The notes beneath the pieces were generated by a model that did no database searches, had not been told where the DNA came from, and saw nothing but the letters and a program-made list of their open reading frames with translations. From RBC074 sp964470555 (GTDB lineage Bacteria > Acidobacteriota > Blastocatellia > RBC074), in the NCBI GenBank assembly GCA_964470555.1, contig CAYYDG010000019.1:53851-117850 (forward strand): a stretch of DNA of 64,000 nucleotides. Reading direction: 5' to 3'. Position 1 is the first letter of the stretch. Each line of letters begins with the position of its first letter. The translations under genes were made by a program, and so were the position numbers. Of this stretch, positions 36,785-46,490 are shown in pieces.

Positions 36785-39438
36785 TGGAGATGCGAAAACT
36801 ACGCGGCTGGTTGGTGCGACTCTTTGGTTTGCTTCATCGCAAACAACGCGAGCAGGAATTTGCCGAAGAGTTGGAAAACCATCTGGCCATGCACATCGAA
36901 GACAAGCTGCGCGCAGGGATGTCGCCGGAAGAGGCGCGTCGGCAGACGCTCATCAAACTTGGCGGCGTGACCTTGACCAAAGAACTGCACCGCGAACAAG
37001 TAGGTTTACCAATGCTCGAAACACTGATCCAGGACTTACGATTTGGGCTGCGAATGCTGAGAAAAAATTCGGGTTTCACTGCCGTAGCCGTGTTGACACT
37101 GGCGCTTGGCATTGGTGCGAACACAGCGATTTTCAGCGTGGTGAATGCGGTGCTGCTGCGCTCGCTGCCATTTGCGGAAGCGGATCAGTTGGTGATGATC
37201 TGGGAGACGCAACCCGACGTTCGCGGTCCGGTCGGAACCTATCCTGATTTTCTGGATTGGCGTACCGAGGCGCAGTCGTTTCAGAAAATGGCGGCCTTTT
37301 CAAATAAACGTTATGGGAAAGCCGAGTTGAGCGGATATGGCGAAACGTTAGAGGCTCTGGGCTGTCTGGTTTCGCAAGACCTTTTTCCGCTGCTCGGTCT
37401 TAAGCCGATACTCGGTCGCAACTTTCTACCTGAAGAAGAACAGCTCATTAACAATCGTGTGGTGATCCTCAGCCAGGCGATCTGGCGTCGCGGCTTCGCC
37501 AATGATCCGGGAATCATCGGCAAAAGCATTCAACTCGGCGGCGCGAGCTTCACGGTTGTTGGCGTAATGGGCGAGCAATATCCGCTGGAGACTGATTTCT
37601 GGCTGCCGTTGTCGCATCTTCATCCCACCGATCTCACCAGCAGAAAGCACCATTCGGTGCAGGCCATCGGACGACTCAAGCCCGGCGTGACCATCGAGCA
37701 GGCGCGCCAGGAGATGGAGACCATCAACGAGAGACTTCGGCAATTGTATCCGGCGACCAACAAGAACATCGGCGTTGAACTGACGCCGATGCGCCATCAC
37801 CTCGCTGGCAATCTGCGCCCTATCGTTTTGCTGGTCTTCGCGGCTTTCGCGCTCATCCTGCTGATCGCCTGCGCAAACGTCTCCAACCTGCTGTTGGCGC
37901 AATCAGCGGCGCGACAGCGTGAGTTGGCGATTCGTGCAGCAATCGGCGCCGGGCGTGGCCGTCTGGTTCGGCAGCTTTTTATTGAAAGCCTGTTACTGGC
38001 ATCGCTTGGAGGAATCGCCGGACTTGCGCTGGCGGCTTTGAGCCTCCCGGTATTGCGGTCGGGCTTGCTGGGAATAGTGACTGGAAAGATTCCAGGTCTT
38101 GAAGCGACAGGGCTTGATTGGCCCACGCTCGCGTTTGCCTTCGGCATCAGTTTGTTGACGGGCGTTTTGTTCGGCGCGCTGCCAGCGTTGCGGATTTCGC
38201 GCATTGACCTCAATCGAACATTGAAGGAAGGCGGCAAGGGGGCAGTCGGCCTGGGGCGGCGCAATCCAAGCAGCGTACTGATAATGGCCGAAGTCGCGCT
38301 GGCGGTCATCACGCTCGTCGGGGCCGGCTTGCTGGTCAGAAGCTTTCAAAAACTGTTGCAGGTTGATCCAGGTTTTCGCGCCGACAATCTCCTCAGCTTG
38401 AAAATCGAACTGCCACGGTCGCGCTATCAAAGCGGTGAACAAGTCAAAAATTTCTATCAACAACTGACAACGCGCATTCAGGCGATTCCCGGAGTGCAGC
38501 AAGTGGGATTTATTGACCGGTTGCCGTTGGCTCCATCCTTTGCCATCTCAAAATTTGTAGCGGAAGGTCAGCAGCCGGAGCCAGGCAAAGAGCCGATCGC
38601 GCAAATGAGAAGGGTGGATCATCGTTTCTTCGAGATGATGGGGATTCCTCAACGCGGCGGACGGCTTTTTGACGAAAATGATGCCATTGCCGACAACAAC
38701 GTCATCATCAACGAAACGATGGCGCGAGACTTCTTTACAAATCAGGAACCGGTGGGCAAACGCATCTTTATGCATTTCGGATCGGGCGAACCCACTCCAG
38801 TTCAAATCATCGGCGTCGTGGGCGACATCAAAGACCTAGGTCTGGACGCGCCGGTCGAACCTGAAATTTACTGGCCTGGCGTGGGAGGCGAGGCAGTTAT
38901 GTTGACGCGCACCACTGTTGAGCCGCTGAGCCTTGCCTCGGCGCTCCGCCAGGCCATCCAGTCAACTGATCCCGCATTGCCAACACAGCACGTCAGAAGC
39001 GTTGAGCAAATTCTCGACGCCACACTTGCCAGCCGCCGTTTTACCCTCGATCTGCTTTGCATATCCGCGCTGCTGGGGCTGGGACTGGCGGCAATTGGCA
39101 TTTATGGGGTGGTCGCATATTCGGTCGCGCAGCGCAGGCATGAAATCGGAATTCGTCTGGCGCTGGGCGCACAAGCGAGCGACTTGCTCAAGCTCATCAT
39201 TGGGCGCGCAATCGCTACTGTGTTACTCGGCCTGGCATTGGGACTGGCCGGAGCGTTTGCGCTCTCGCAGTTGCTGGCGCGTTTGACTGCTGGTTTGTTG
39301 TTTGAAATCCGTCCCACTGATCCGGCGACGTTTGCCGCAATCGCCTTGCTGGTGGTGGTTGTCGCGCTGCTGGCTTGCTATTTGCCCGCGCGTCGCGGAA
39401 CTCAGGTTGACCCGGTGACGATACTCAAACACGAGTGA
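36784..39438 (+). CDS. ADOP-type ABC transporter permease (MacB/FtsX fold)
   Basis: About 884 aa from the ATG at 36784, which overlaps the PadR stop. An N-terminal prefix domain (EFAEELENHLAMHIEDKL) is followed by a first MacB periplasmic-core/FtsX permease unit (LALGIGANTAIFSVVNAVLL; FALILLIACANVSNLLLA) and a second duplicated unit (VALAVITLVGAGLLV; RRHEIGIRLALGAQ). This is the acidobacterial duplicated orphan permease layout, with eight predicted helices and no ATPase gene beside it. The function is probably mechanical transfer or efflux across the envelope, with the ATPase encoded elsewhere or absent. The substrate is unknown. Confidence 0.9.
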   Translation: MEMRKLRGWLVRLFGLLHRKQREQEFAEELENHLAMHIEDKLRAGMSPEEARRQTLIKLGGVTLTKELHREQVGLPMLETLIQDLRFGLRMLRKNSGFTAVAVLTLALGIGANTAIFSVVNAVLLRSLPFAEADQLVMIWETQPDVRGPVGTYPDFLDWRTEAQSFQKMAAFSNKRYGKAELSGYGETLEALGCLVSQDLFPLLGLKPILGRNFLPEEEQLINNRVVILSQAIWRRGFANDPGIIGKSIQLGGASFTVVGVMGEQYPLETDFWLPLSHLHPTDLTSRKHHSVQAIGRLKPGVTIEQARQEMETINERLRQLYPATNKNIGVELTPMRHHLAGNLRPIVLLVFAAFALILLIACANVSNLLLAQSAARQRELAIRAAIGAGRGRLVRQLFIESLLLASLGGIAGLALAALSLPVLRSGLLGIVTGKIPGLEATGLDWPTLAFAFGISLLTGVLFGALPALRISRIDLNRTLKEGGKGAVGLGRRNPSSVLIMAEVALAVITLVGAGLLVRSFQKLLQVDPGFRADNLLSLKIELPRSRYQSGEQVKNFYQQLTTRIQAIPGVQQVGFIDRLPLAPSFAISKFVAEGQQPEPGKEPIAQMRRVDHRFFEMMGIPQRGGRLFDENDAIADNNVIINETMARDFFTNQEPVGKRIFMHFGSGEPTPVQIIGVVGDIKDLGLDAPVEPEIYWPGVGGEAVMLTRTTVEPLSLASALRQAIQSTDPALPTQHVRSVEQILDATLASRRFTLDLLCISALLGLGLAAIGIYGVVAYSVAQRRHEIGIRLALGAQASDLLKLIIGRAIATVLLGLALGLAGAFALSQLLARLTAGLLFEIRPTDPATFAAIALLVVVVALLACYLPARRGTQVDPVTILKHE

Positions 39439-39592
39439 AGGTCGGCAGCAGAAATTGAAAGTTATGAACGTCACCTTCTCCCTCAGCAAGTGACCGATTG
39501 GGCCCTCGTAACCCCATCAACAAGTAAACACCCCTCCTTTCTCCACTGTACCCGTACCTACCCTTCACTACTCATTGCGCGATAATTACACA

Positions 39593-39672
39593 TTGATAAA
39601 CAATAAATATATGATGTAAAATAAGAGCATCAGTGATGTTCAAGAACCATTTTCTGGATAGGAAGAACCATT
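39593..39672 (+). promoter_or_regulatory. Candidate promoter and 21-bp-spaced direct repeats before DUF2975 gene
   Basis: TTGATA (39593-39598) and TAAAAT (39617-39622) are separated by 18 bp in an unusually AT-rich stretch. Downstream, the 10-mer aagaaccatt occurs at 39642-39651 and again at 39663-39672, exactly two helical turns apart; the second copy abuts the ATG. This fits an autoregulatory operator for the XRE protein. The rest of 39439-39592 shows nothing recognisable. Confidence 0.4.
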
Positions 39673-40155
39673 ATGAAACGAAGCTCAACGATATTTCTTC
39701 AGATAGTCATCGTGCTCATCGGTATCGGCGCTCTAGCCCTGATGCTCTGGGAACCTCACCTTGAGGGCAGAAATGCGAACGCCACGCCCTTTGAGATTTA
39801 TTTCAAAGACCCATTCCTGGCGTATGCCTACACTGCGTCTATTGCCTTTTTCGTCGCACTCTATCAGGCATTCAAGTTGTTGGGTTACATCGGCGCAAAT
39901 CAGGTATTTTCGCCACGCGCGGTGAAAGCCTTGCGAACGATCAAATACTGCGCGCTGACGCTTTTCGCTTTTATTGTGGGAGCAGAAGCCTTCTTTTTTA
40001 TAGTTCAGCGCGGTAAGGAGGACATCGCGGGCGGTGTGATGATTGGTCTTATTATGATGTTCATCTCAGCCGTCGCCGCCACAGCCGCAGCCGTGTTTGA
40101 GCGACTTTTACAAAGCGCCGCAGAGATAAAATCCGAGAACGATTTAACGGTATAA
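39673..40155 (+). CDS. DUF2975 membrane protein
   Basis: A 160-aa protein with four hydrophobic helices (IFLQIVIVLIGIGALALML; AYTASIAFFVALYQAFKLL; IKYCALTLFAFIVGAEAFFF; GVMIGLIMMFISAVAATAA), as in DUF2975. This family is regularly paired with a small XRE-type regulator. Here that partner starts 10 bp downstream. The function is unknown; the pairing suggests a membrane-linked control unit. Confidence 0.85.
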   Translation: MKRSSTIFLQIVIVLIGIGALALMLWEPHLEGRNANATPFEIYFKDPFLAYAYTASIAFFVALYQAFKLLGYIGANQVFSPRAVKALRTIKYCALTLFAFIVGAEAFFFIVQRGKEDIAGGVMIGLIMMFISAVAATAAAVFERLLQSAAEIKSENDLTV

Positions 40156-40165
40156 GGAGATCAGC

Positions 40166-40381
<216 letters not shown>

Positions 40382-40412
40382 ATGAGGGCATACCGCTTCG
40401 CCATCGGTCACG

Positions 40413-40448
40413 AAAGCGCCTCAAACTTTCCAGTCTGAGGCGCTTTTT
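40413..40448. terminator. Bidirectional terminator
   Basis: Perfect 11-bp arms aaagcgcctca (40413-40423) and tgaggcgcttt (40436-40446), with T-runs on both sides, lie between the convergent XRE and haemoglobin genes. Confidence 0.8.
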
Positions 40449-40459
40449 CAGTCATAACC

Positions 40460-41470
40460 TCATCGGCCATCTGACGACTTCTTTTTACTTTTCATTGCCT
40501 TTGATCCTTTGGTGACTCCGATAGGCGGAGCTGGTTTGAATTTTTTGGGCAATTCAGTTCCGGTGGCCGCTGTGTCGTATTTGGATTTGACTATGTCTTC
40601 TTTCAACGCCGCCAATGCGCTGAGCAATTCCCTTTTCTCCTGTTCGCCAACTTTGAATTTGTCCAGCGATTTCACCAGGTCTTCGACCAGCGCGTTGAAT
40701 TCCCCACCTGTCACTCGCATGTGCCTGTGAGATTCCTTCATGCTCAAGCCTTTGTATTGGCAAGGGCCGCCCGTTGCAAAACAGACGAAGTCTTTCAGAT
40801 TGGCGACCAAGCGAGTCGCATCGCTGCGCGCGAATTTTTTGCTGATGCGAATATCGGCCAATACGTTTCCGACGAAATCATCCACGACGGCGGAAATCGC
40901 GGGCATTCCACCCAGGCGGTCATACAGCGAGCCGGTTTTGGGCGGCGCAGGTGCAGGCGAAGTCGAAGCGGCAGCAGCGGGCGCTCCCAGTGGCGGAGCC
41001 GGTTTGAAATTCGCGGGCAACGCTGTGCCGGTCGCCGTGGCTTCGCTTTCGACGATGTCGCCGCGCAATCCGGCCAACGCTCCCAGCAATTCTTTCTGCT
41101 CTTTTTCCGGCACTTTGAACTTATTCAGAGTCTTCACCAAATCTTCGACCAGCGCGTTGAATTCGCCTGCCGTCGTTCCCATGTTTTTGTGGGATTCTTT
41201 CATGCTCAGCCCTTTGTACTGACACGGGCCGCCGGTCGCGAAGCAAACGAAATCTTTCAAATTGGCCAGCAAGCGCGCCGGATCGCTTTGGGCAAATTTC
41301 TTGTTGATGCGTGGATCGGCCAGCACATTGTTGGCAAAGTCTTCGACCACTGCCGAGATGGCTTCCTTGCCGCCGAGTCGTTCATACAGAGATTTCGATT
41401 GAGCCAATGCCGATCCGAACAGAGTCATCACCAAACCAAGGCTCAGGACAATAGCTTTCATGTGTTTCAC
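40460..41470 (-). CDS. Secreted protein with two group 1 truncated-haemoglobin domains
   Basis: About 336 aa. A GTG at 41470 lies 9 nt from a strong SD (ggagg) and is preferred; an ATG at 41461 is further away. A signal peptide (AIVLSLGLVMTLFGSALAQ) is followed by two haemoglobin units joined by a Pro/Ala linker. Each unit has LYERLGG or LYDRLGG, FVCFATGGPCQYKG and MKESH[KR], where the His is the expected haem-binding proximal residue. The C-terminus is Lys-rich. Each unit resembles group 1 (trHbN) proteins, which bind oxygen or NO, usually as single cytoplasmic domains. Tandem, exported forms are uncommon. A shared Cys in each CFATGGPC segment could form a disulfide. Confidence 0.85.
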   Translation of the reverse strand: MKHMKAIVLSLGLVMTLFGSALAQSKSLYERLGGKEAISAVVEDFANNVLADPRINKKFAQSDPARLLANLKDFVCFATGGPCQYKGLSMKESHKNMGTTAGEFNALVEDLVKTLNKFKVPEKEQKELLGALAGLRGDIVESEATATGTALPANFKPAPPLGAPAAAASTSPAPAPPKTGSLYDRLGGMPAISAVVDDFVGNVLADIRISKKFARSDATRLVANLKDFVCFATGGPCQYKGLSMKESHRHMRVTGGEFNALVEDLVKSLDKFKVGEQEKRELLSALAALKEDIVKSKYDTAATGTELPKKFKPAPPIGVTKGSKAMKSKKKSSDGR

Positions 41471-41846
41471 GTATTTGTTCCTCCAAGAAAAATGAGTGCC
41501 GCCGGGATTCAAGCCCCGGAGCAATAGAAATCGAAGCCGCGATGGATTTCAGCCGTTCAGACGGCGGCGATTCGCCGATCCGCCAATGACGGCAAGTGCG
41601 GAATCAGAGACACGACTTCGGTGATCGCCTGGCAAGCGATACAACAGCAGAACCAAAATTTGCCGGGGCCAATTGGGTCGGGGTCATTCAGATTGGTGAG
41701 GAGGGGAAAGAAGGAGGAGAACGAATTGCTGAGCAGGTTGGGAAATCTGCTCTACATTGGTGAAGCAACGCCGGGATACTACACCAACGAAGCCATTTGC
41801 GAAACTTGAAATCTTGGTTAACCGGCAATTTGCTCAGAAGGAAGAC

Positions 41847-44800
41847 TCACACCGTGTAAGTCTTCCAATGATCTTCGCACAACCAGAGCCAATGACCTTC
41901 GGGAGTCATCCTGCGCCGAAGCTTGCCCCAGACGCGGAGTTCGTCTTGGCTTTCAAGCACTTTTCGCAAACCGCGAAGTTCATATCCGGCGACTTCGCTT
42001 ACATGATGCGCTTCCTGGCGTCGTCCGAATTTCGACGCCGAGCTTTCTTCCAACAATTCCGGCGCGTTTTTACCAAAGGCATCAGCCAGCTTCACCCAGC
42101 GATCCACATCTTCCTTCAATTGTTTTCTGTATTGCTCAGCCTGCCCGCTGGTCAATCCGGGTAACACAAATCCAGCCAGCGGCGCTGCGCATTTCATGAT
42201 CTTGGCCAGTTTCAGCAGATACGGCCCGACAGTTTGCAAAAATTCCGAATCCGCTTCGATTTGGTAAAGTCCGGTTTCCACGTCTTTTTTGCCTCGTTCG
42301 TATCCGACTGGATGCCAATGGCCGGGTTGTTGGCAATACAACTGCAATTCCAAAGTTTGCCGCCAAAAAGTTTCGCGGATTTTGTCCATCATTCCCGCCG
42401 AGCGAATCGGTTCCAGCAAACCGATCAAATCGCCGTCGCTTCGACCCGATCGTAAAGCAAAAACATTTGGGCAGGCGGAAAATTCTTTGGATTGTTCGGC
42501 GTTGAATTCGCGCGTGAATCCGGCATGAACAACAGCCGTCAGTTCGGCGATGTTCATCTGCAAATAAGCAATGTCTTCACGAGCTCCTTTTGTTTCGACC
42601 AGCGTTTCATCCTGCTTGGCCAAAACTTCATTCAGCTTGGCAATGGTGTTTTCGGGACGAATGCCGACCAGCAAATCCGCCACCGAAACCATCTTGCGGC
42701 TTTTGCGACATTGGATTTGAGATTCGCCGTCTTCGACAAAGCCGATCAAATCGGTCAGCTCAAACTCTTCGGCGCAAGGATTCCCGTTGTGACCTTTGCA
42801 AGGAATCAGGCGCTTGCAGCCCATTCGTTTGAACCGATTGAGCGTCAGTTCCAGGCCAGACCGCAGCACATCGAAAAAGTAATGCGGCGCGGGACCTCGA
42901 ACGCTCAAACGCACTTCTCGATCCGACGGCAGCGAACGAACCAGCCCCAGACATTTCTTGGATTCGTCCTGAAACAGCACGCCGTGTCGCCAGTGAATGC
43001 CAATCGAAAATCGGTGTTGCCGGGCAATGAAATATGTCGGGATGCCGGCGGGCATTGTCAGATCGAGCTTGTATTTCATCGAAATTTCGTTGGTGTTGGC
43101 GGTTCGTGCGATGGCTTCCCATTTTTCTTCGTAGCGTCTGTCTTCGTCTTCGGACAGCAATTCCACGATCAGGCTTTTGTCTTTGTCTTCCAGCGTGCGG
43201 TATGAAAGATCGAATTTTTCCATCAGTTGCAGCAAGGTTTCGTGGCTCAGGTCAACGTCGCGCCACAATTCGCGCATGCGTGGTTTGGTCAGAATGGCGT
43301 TGTTGGCTTCGGTTTGTTTGCAAGTCACCACACGGCTGATGACTTCTGTAACCCATTGCGGATCGAGAATGACAAGGTCGTCAATTTCGTCATCGTCGCG
43401 GAAATACAGAATCTCGCCCAGTTCGTGCAACCAAGTGGACAACACTTCTTCGCCTTTGCCGGTGACATTGTGTTCGGCCAGCAATCGCCGCCATTTGTTG
43501 GCCGTGACGTGCCGGTCAACCGCGGCATTTTTCAGAACGGCATCGGCGGCGGAGCGCCATTTCACCGGCCAGCGTTCGTTCATCAAAGGCATGTTCGCAG
43601 CAGTTTGCCGAATCACTTCGCGCAGGTTTTCAATGCCGTCGCCGGATTCGTTGCTGACGCAGAACACGTTGTCGCCATCGGTAATCAGGTTCGGATGTTT
43701 TTCCTGCAATTCGGCCAGCCGGACGTTGGGCGAGTATTTTTCCGTATGAGTCGCCACCAAAATGACCGGCGAATCTCCGGCCAGAGCTTTCAATTTATCC
43801 AGCCAGTAATCCAGCTTGCCCTGGTCGTGGCCTTCGCGGGCGCTCCACACCACGACATACAACGACCGCTGAGTCAGAAAGAACTGGTGCGTCGCGTGGT
43901 AAATTTCCTGGCCGCCGAAATCCCAGGTAATCAGCGTCATGGTTTCGTCCAGAGTCGGATGTTTCAGCGGCAAGGTTTTGCGCTCCATGCCGTGCGTCGT
44001 TTCCGAATTCGGATCAAACCCTTCGCCGCGCAATCGTCGCAACAAACTGGTTTTGCCTACGCCGCCCTGCCCGACCACCAACATTTTGGCCATCCACAAT
44101 TGCTTGCTGGTTTCCAGCAGATATTCCCGAATCGCCAACCATCCTTGCTCGACAATTTCCGGCGGCAGCGCCGTCAATGGATTTCCATCCACTTGAACGT
44201 CAGTCAGCTTTTCCAACTTCACCAGCCATAGCGGCAACTCGCTCAGTTGATTGGAACTGAGGTCGAGCGATTGCAGGTTCTTGAGTTCGGCGATGACCGG
44301 CGGCAACTCGCTCAGTTGATTGTTCCAGAGGGAGAGCGATTGCAGGTTCTTGAGTTCGGCGATGACCGGCGGCAACTCGCTCAGTTGATTGTTCATGAGG
44401 TCGAGCGATTGCAGGTTCTTGAGTTCGGCGATGACCGGCGGCAACTCGCTNNNNNNNNNNNNNNNNNNNNNNNNNNNNNNNNNNNNNNNNNNNNNNNNNN
44501 NNNNNNNNNNNNNNNNNNNNNNNNNNNNNNNNNNNNNNNNNNNNNNNNNNCGATTGCAGGTTCTTGAGTTCGGCGATGACCGGCGGCAACTCGCTCAGTT
44601 GATTGGAACTGAGGTCGAGCGATTGCAGGTTCTTGAGTTCGGCGATGACCGGCGGCAACTCGCTCAGTTGATTGCCTAAGAACATTCCCCACTTTGGATA
44701 CCAACCACCGAATTTCAATTCTTGAAGATTGGCCAACCGGCCAATCCCGTCAGGCAGGGTTTCAATTTGATTGCCAGCCGTTATCAGCCGCTGAAGCTTA

Positions 44801-45123
44801 TGCAATTGCCAGAACTCTGCGGGAAAGCCGGTCAGACGATTTTTGTGCAGCGTGATGCGTCGCAATTCCATCAATTGCCCGATTTCCGGCGGCAAGGCGG
44901 TCAATCGGTTGTCTTCCAGCCGCAAGGATTGAAGCTGGCGCAAACGGCCAATTTCCGGCGGCAATGTTTCCAGCCGATTGCCAGCCATCCATAAGACACG
45001 CAATTCGGTCAGCTCGCCAATTTCCGGCGGCAGTTCGGTCAATTCCAGATCGGATAAATTCAATCGGCGAGCGCTGGTCTGTTTGGCTTGGCGAATCAGT
45101 TCAAGTGCGCGTTGTTGGCTCAT
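41847..45123 (-). CDS. LRR-Roc-COR (ROCO) protein, interrupted by assembly gap
   Basis: One gene, read right to left, broken by 100 Ns at 44451-44550; the frame changes across the gap because its length is a placeholder. The start at 45123 has an SD aaagga. The N-terminal part is a leucine-rich repeat region with about 23-aa units, becoming almost identical (ELPPVIAELKNLQSL) around the gap. Then come the Roc GTPase with P-loop GQGGVGKTSL, WDFGGQE and a THTEK motif in place of NKxD, and COR with ILDPQWV. The C-terminal ~250 aa are helical and I do not recognise them. ROCO proteins are GTP-switched dimers; bacterial roles are mostly unknown. It is over 1,080 aa, with the exact LRR number undetermined. 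Confidence 0.9.
44224..44680. repeat. Near-identical 69-bp tandem repeats (LRR coding)
   Basis: The unit, beginning cgattgcaggttcttgagtt, recurs every 69 bp on both sides of the N run, differing mainly in a few bases of the gattg-segment. It encodes one 23-aa leucine-rich repeat per copy. At least five copies are visible; more are hidden by the gap. Confidence 0.9.
44451..44550. other. Assembly gap (100 Ns)
   Basis: Exactly 100 ambiguous bases in the LRR repeat tract of the ROCO gene; a placeholder of unknown true length caused by the repeats. Confidence 0.98.
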
Positions 45124-45227
45124 GCGGTGTCCTTTGTGATTCTGATGATGTGGCCGCGCAAGATTGAAGCAAAACCATCAGAGAAGCAATCGTTATGAAG
45201 ACGATCTATGTGGTGATGGTTCCTTTT

Positions 45228-45425
45228 CGTCCTGAAAGGACGGTAGAAAATAGCCGGTGGTAAGCGAAGCGTAACCACCGGAACGACGTTCAGTTTGTTT
45301 TCAAGCCCTGAAAGGGCGACAGACCAATTGTTCTCTATCGCCCTTTCAGGGCTTGGGGTTTTGGGGGCTTTTTTCCGGTGGTTTCGCAAAGCCTCACCAC
45401 CGGCTACTTTCTATTACGCCTTCAG
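45228..45425. repeat. ~190-bp imperfect palindromic element, REP-like
   Basis: Two related units face each other around caattg (45325-45330). Each unit has gccggtggt...accaccgg and gccctgaaagggc hairpins; the left edge carries cgtcctgaaaggacg (45228-45242). The element fills most of the 400-bp space between the ROCO and xerD genes and has no open frame of its own. It looks like a mobile palindromic repeat (REP/BIME- or MITE-like). Confidence 0.7.
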
Positions 45426-45520
45426 CGCAAAAAGCTTTGCTACGAACAACCACAGTTATGTGCCTTTGGTGCAACAAATCGCTTGCTCGTTGAAGTTCGA
45501 TTCCTTAAGATCACGGCCAC

Positions 45521-46408
45521 ATGAAAGACGACAAAAAATTAGTCGCGGAATTCCTGACCTTGCTGCGCGTTGAAAAAGGCCTGGCGGAAAATACGCTGCT
45601 GGCGTATCGCAACGATTTGCAGAAATTGTTGACCTACGCCGCCAACAACCACAAAAGCCTGTTCAGCCTGGATCGCAGCGATCTGGTTGATTTGATGGCA
45701 GTTTTGAAAGAATCAGGCGCGAATTTCACCAGCATTTCGCGGATGGTGTCGGCCATTCGCGGCTTTTATAAATTCGCCTTGACCGAAGGATTGACCAAAC
45801 ACGATCCGACGGCGCATCTGGAATCCAGCAAACCCTGGCAAACGCTGCCGCACTTTTTGACGCAGGAAGAAATCGAAGCCTTGCTGGCCCAGCCCAAGCT
45901 CGATTCCGATTACGGATTGCGCGACCGTGCAATGCTCGAAACGCTGTATGCGTCGGGGCTGCGCGTATCGGAACTGGTGCATTTGAAAATGTCCGACATT
46001 GATCTGGATTCCGGCGTGTTGACCTGTTTTGGCAAAGGCAGCAAACAACGCAAAGTTCCGCTTGGTCGTTCAGCCATCGCTTTTCTGAAACGCTATTTCC
46101 CTGCTAGACTGCGGCTTCTCAACGGCAAACTGTCTGACCTGCTCTTCATTGAATCGAATGGACGGCTGATCACACGGCAAAAGTTCTGGAAGCTGATAAA
46201 ACAGTACGGCGATGCGGCCAACATCAAATACATCACGCCGCATTTGCTGCGCCACAGCTTTGCGACGGTTTTGCTGGCGAACGGAGCGGATTTGCGGTCG
46301 GTGCAATTGATGCTGGGGCATAGCGATATTTCTACGACTCAGATTTACACCCACGTCACCAACGATCAACTCAAAACCGCCTACAAACAATTTCATCCAC
46401 GATCTTAA
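45521..46408 (+). CDS. xerD: Tyrosine recombinase XerD-like
   Basis: A 295-aa protein. The N-terminal SAM-like core-binding domain (EFLTLLRVEKGLAENTLLAYRND shown in part: ENTLLAYRND) precedes the catalytic domain with Arg (SGLRVSEL), Lys region (GKGSKQRKVPL), HxxR (HLLRHSFAT), His (LGHSDI) and the Tyr nucleophile (TTQIYTHV). It resolves chromosome dimers at dif together with a second Xer protein. There is no clear SD before the ATG. It is single-copy in the window; no phage or integron genes surround it, so a housekeeping role is favoured over integrase. Confidence 0.9.
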   Translation: MKDDKKLVAEFLTLLRVEKGLAENTLLAYRNDLQKLLTYAANNHKSLFSLDRSDLVDLMAVLKESGANFTSISRMVSAIRGFYKFALTEGLTKHDPTAHLESSKPWQTLPHFLTQEEIEALLAQPKLDSDYGLRDRAMLETLYASGLRVSELVHLKMSDIDLDSGVLTCFGKGSKQRKVPLGRSAIAFLKRYFPARLRLLNGKLSDLLFIESNGRLITRQKFWKLIKQYGDAANIKYITPHLLRHSFATVLLANGADLRSVQLMLGHSDISTTQIYTHVTNDQLKTAYKQFHPRS

Positions 46409-46411
46409 CGT

Positions 46412-46468
46412 TCAGAGTTCACGCTTCAGCGTGCATCTATTATCTACACGCTGAAGCGTGAACTCTGA
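46412..46468. repeat. 22-bp perfect inverted repeat between xerD and lpxD
   Basis: The left arm (46412-46433) and right arm (46447-46468) are perfectly complementary, with a 13-nt AT-rich loop. It could be the xerD terminator or an interspersed palindrome; no T-run follows. Confidence 0.75.
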
Positions 46469-46490
46469 GCGCTGACCTGAACTAACCAAA

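Noticed and set aside
41461..41478. parS-like tgtttcacgt half-site near the haemoglobin gene start
   Set aside because: Only ten bases match the 16-bp parS; the second half is absent, the site overlaps the gene's GTG start, and it is far from parAB.
41621..41809. 62-aa open frame between haemoglobin and ROCO genes
   Set aside because: No SD, no recognisable protein character; 41525-41846 shows no other gene.
44224..44680. 69-bp repeats as a possible CRISPR array
   Set aside because: The repeats are contiguous with no spacers and encode leucine-rich repeats in frame.
45521..46408. xerD as a phage or integron integrase
   Set aside because: No att sites, phage or cassette genes nearby; the sequence fits housekeeping XerD.
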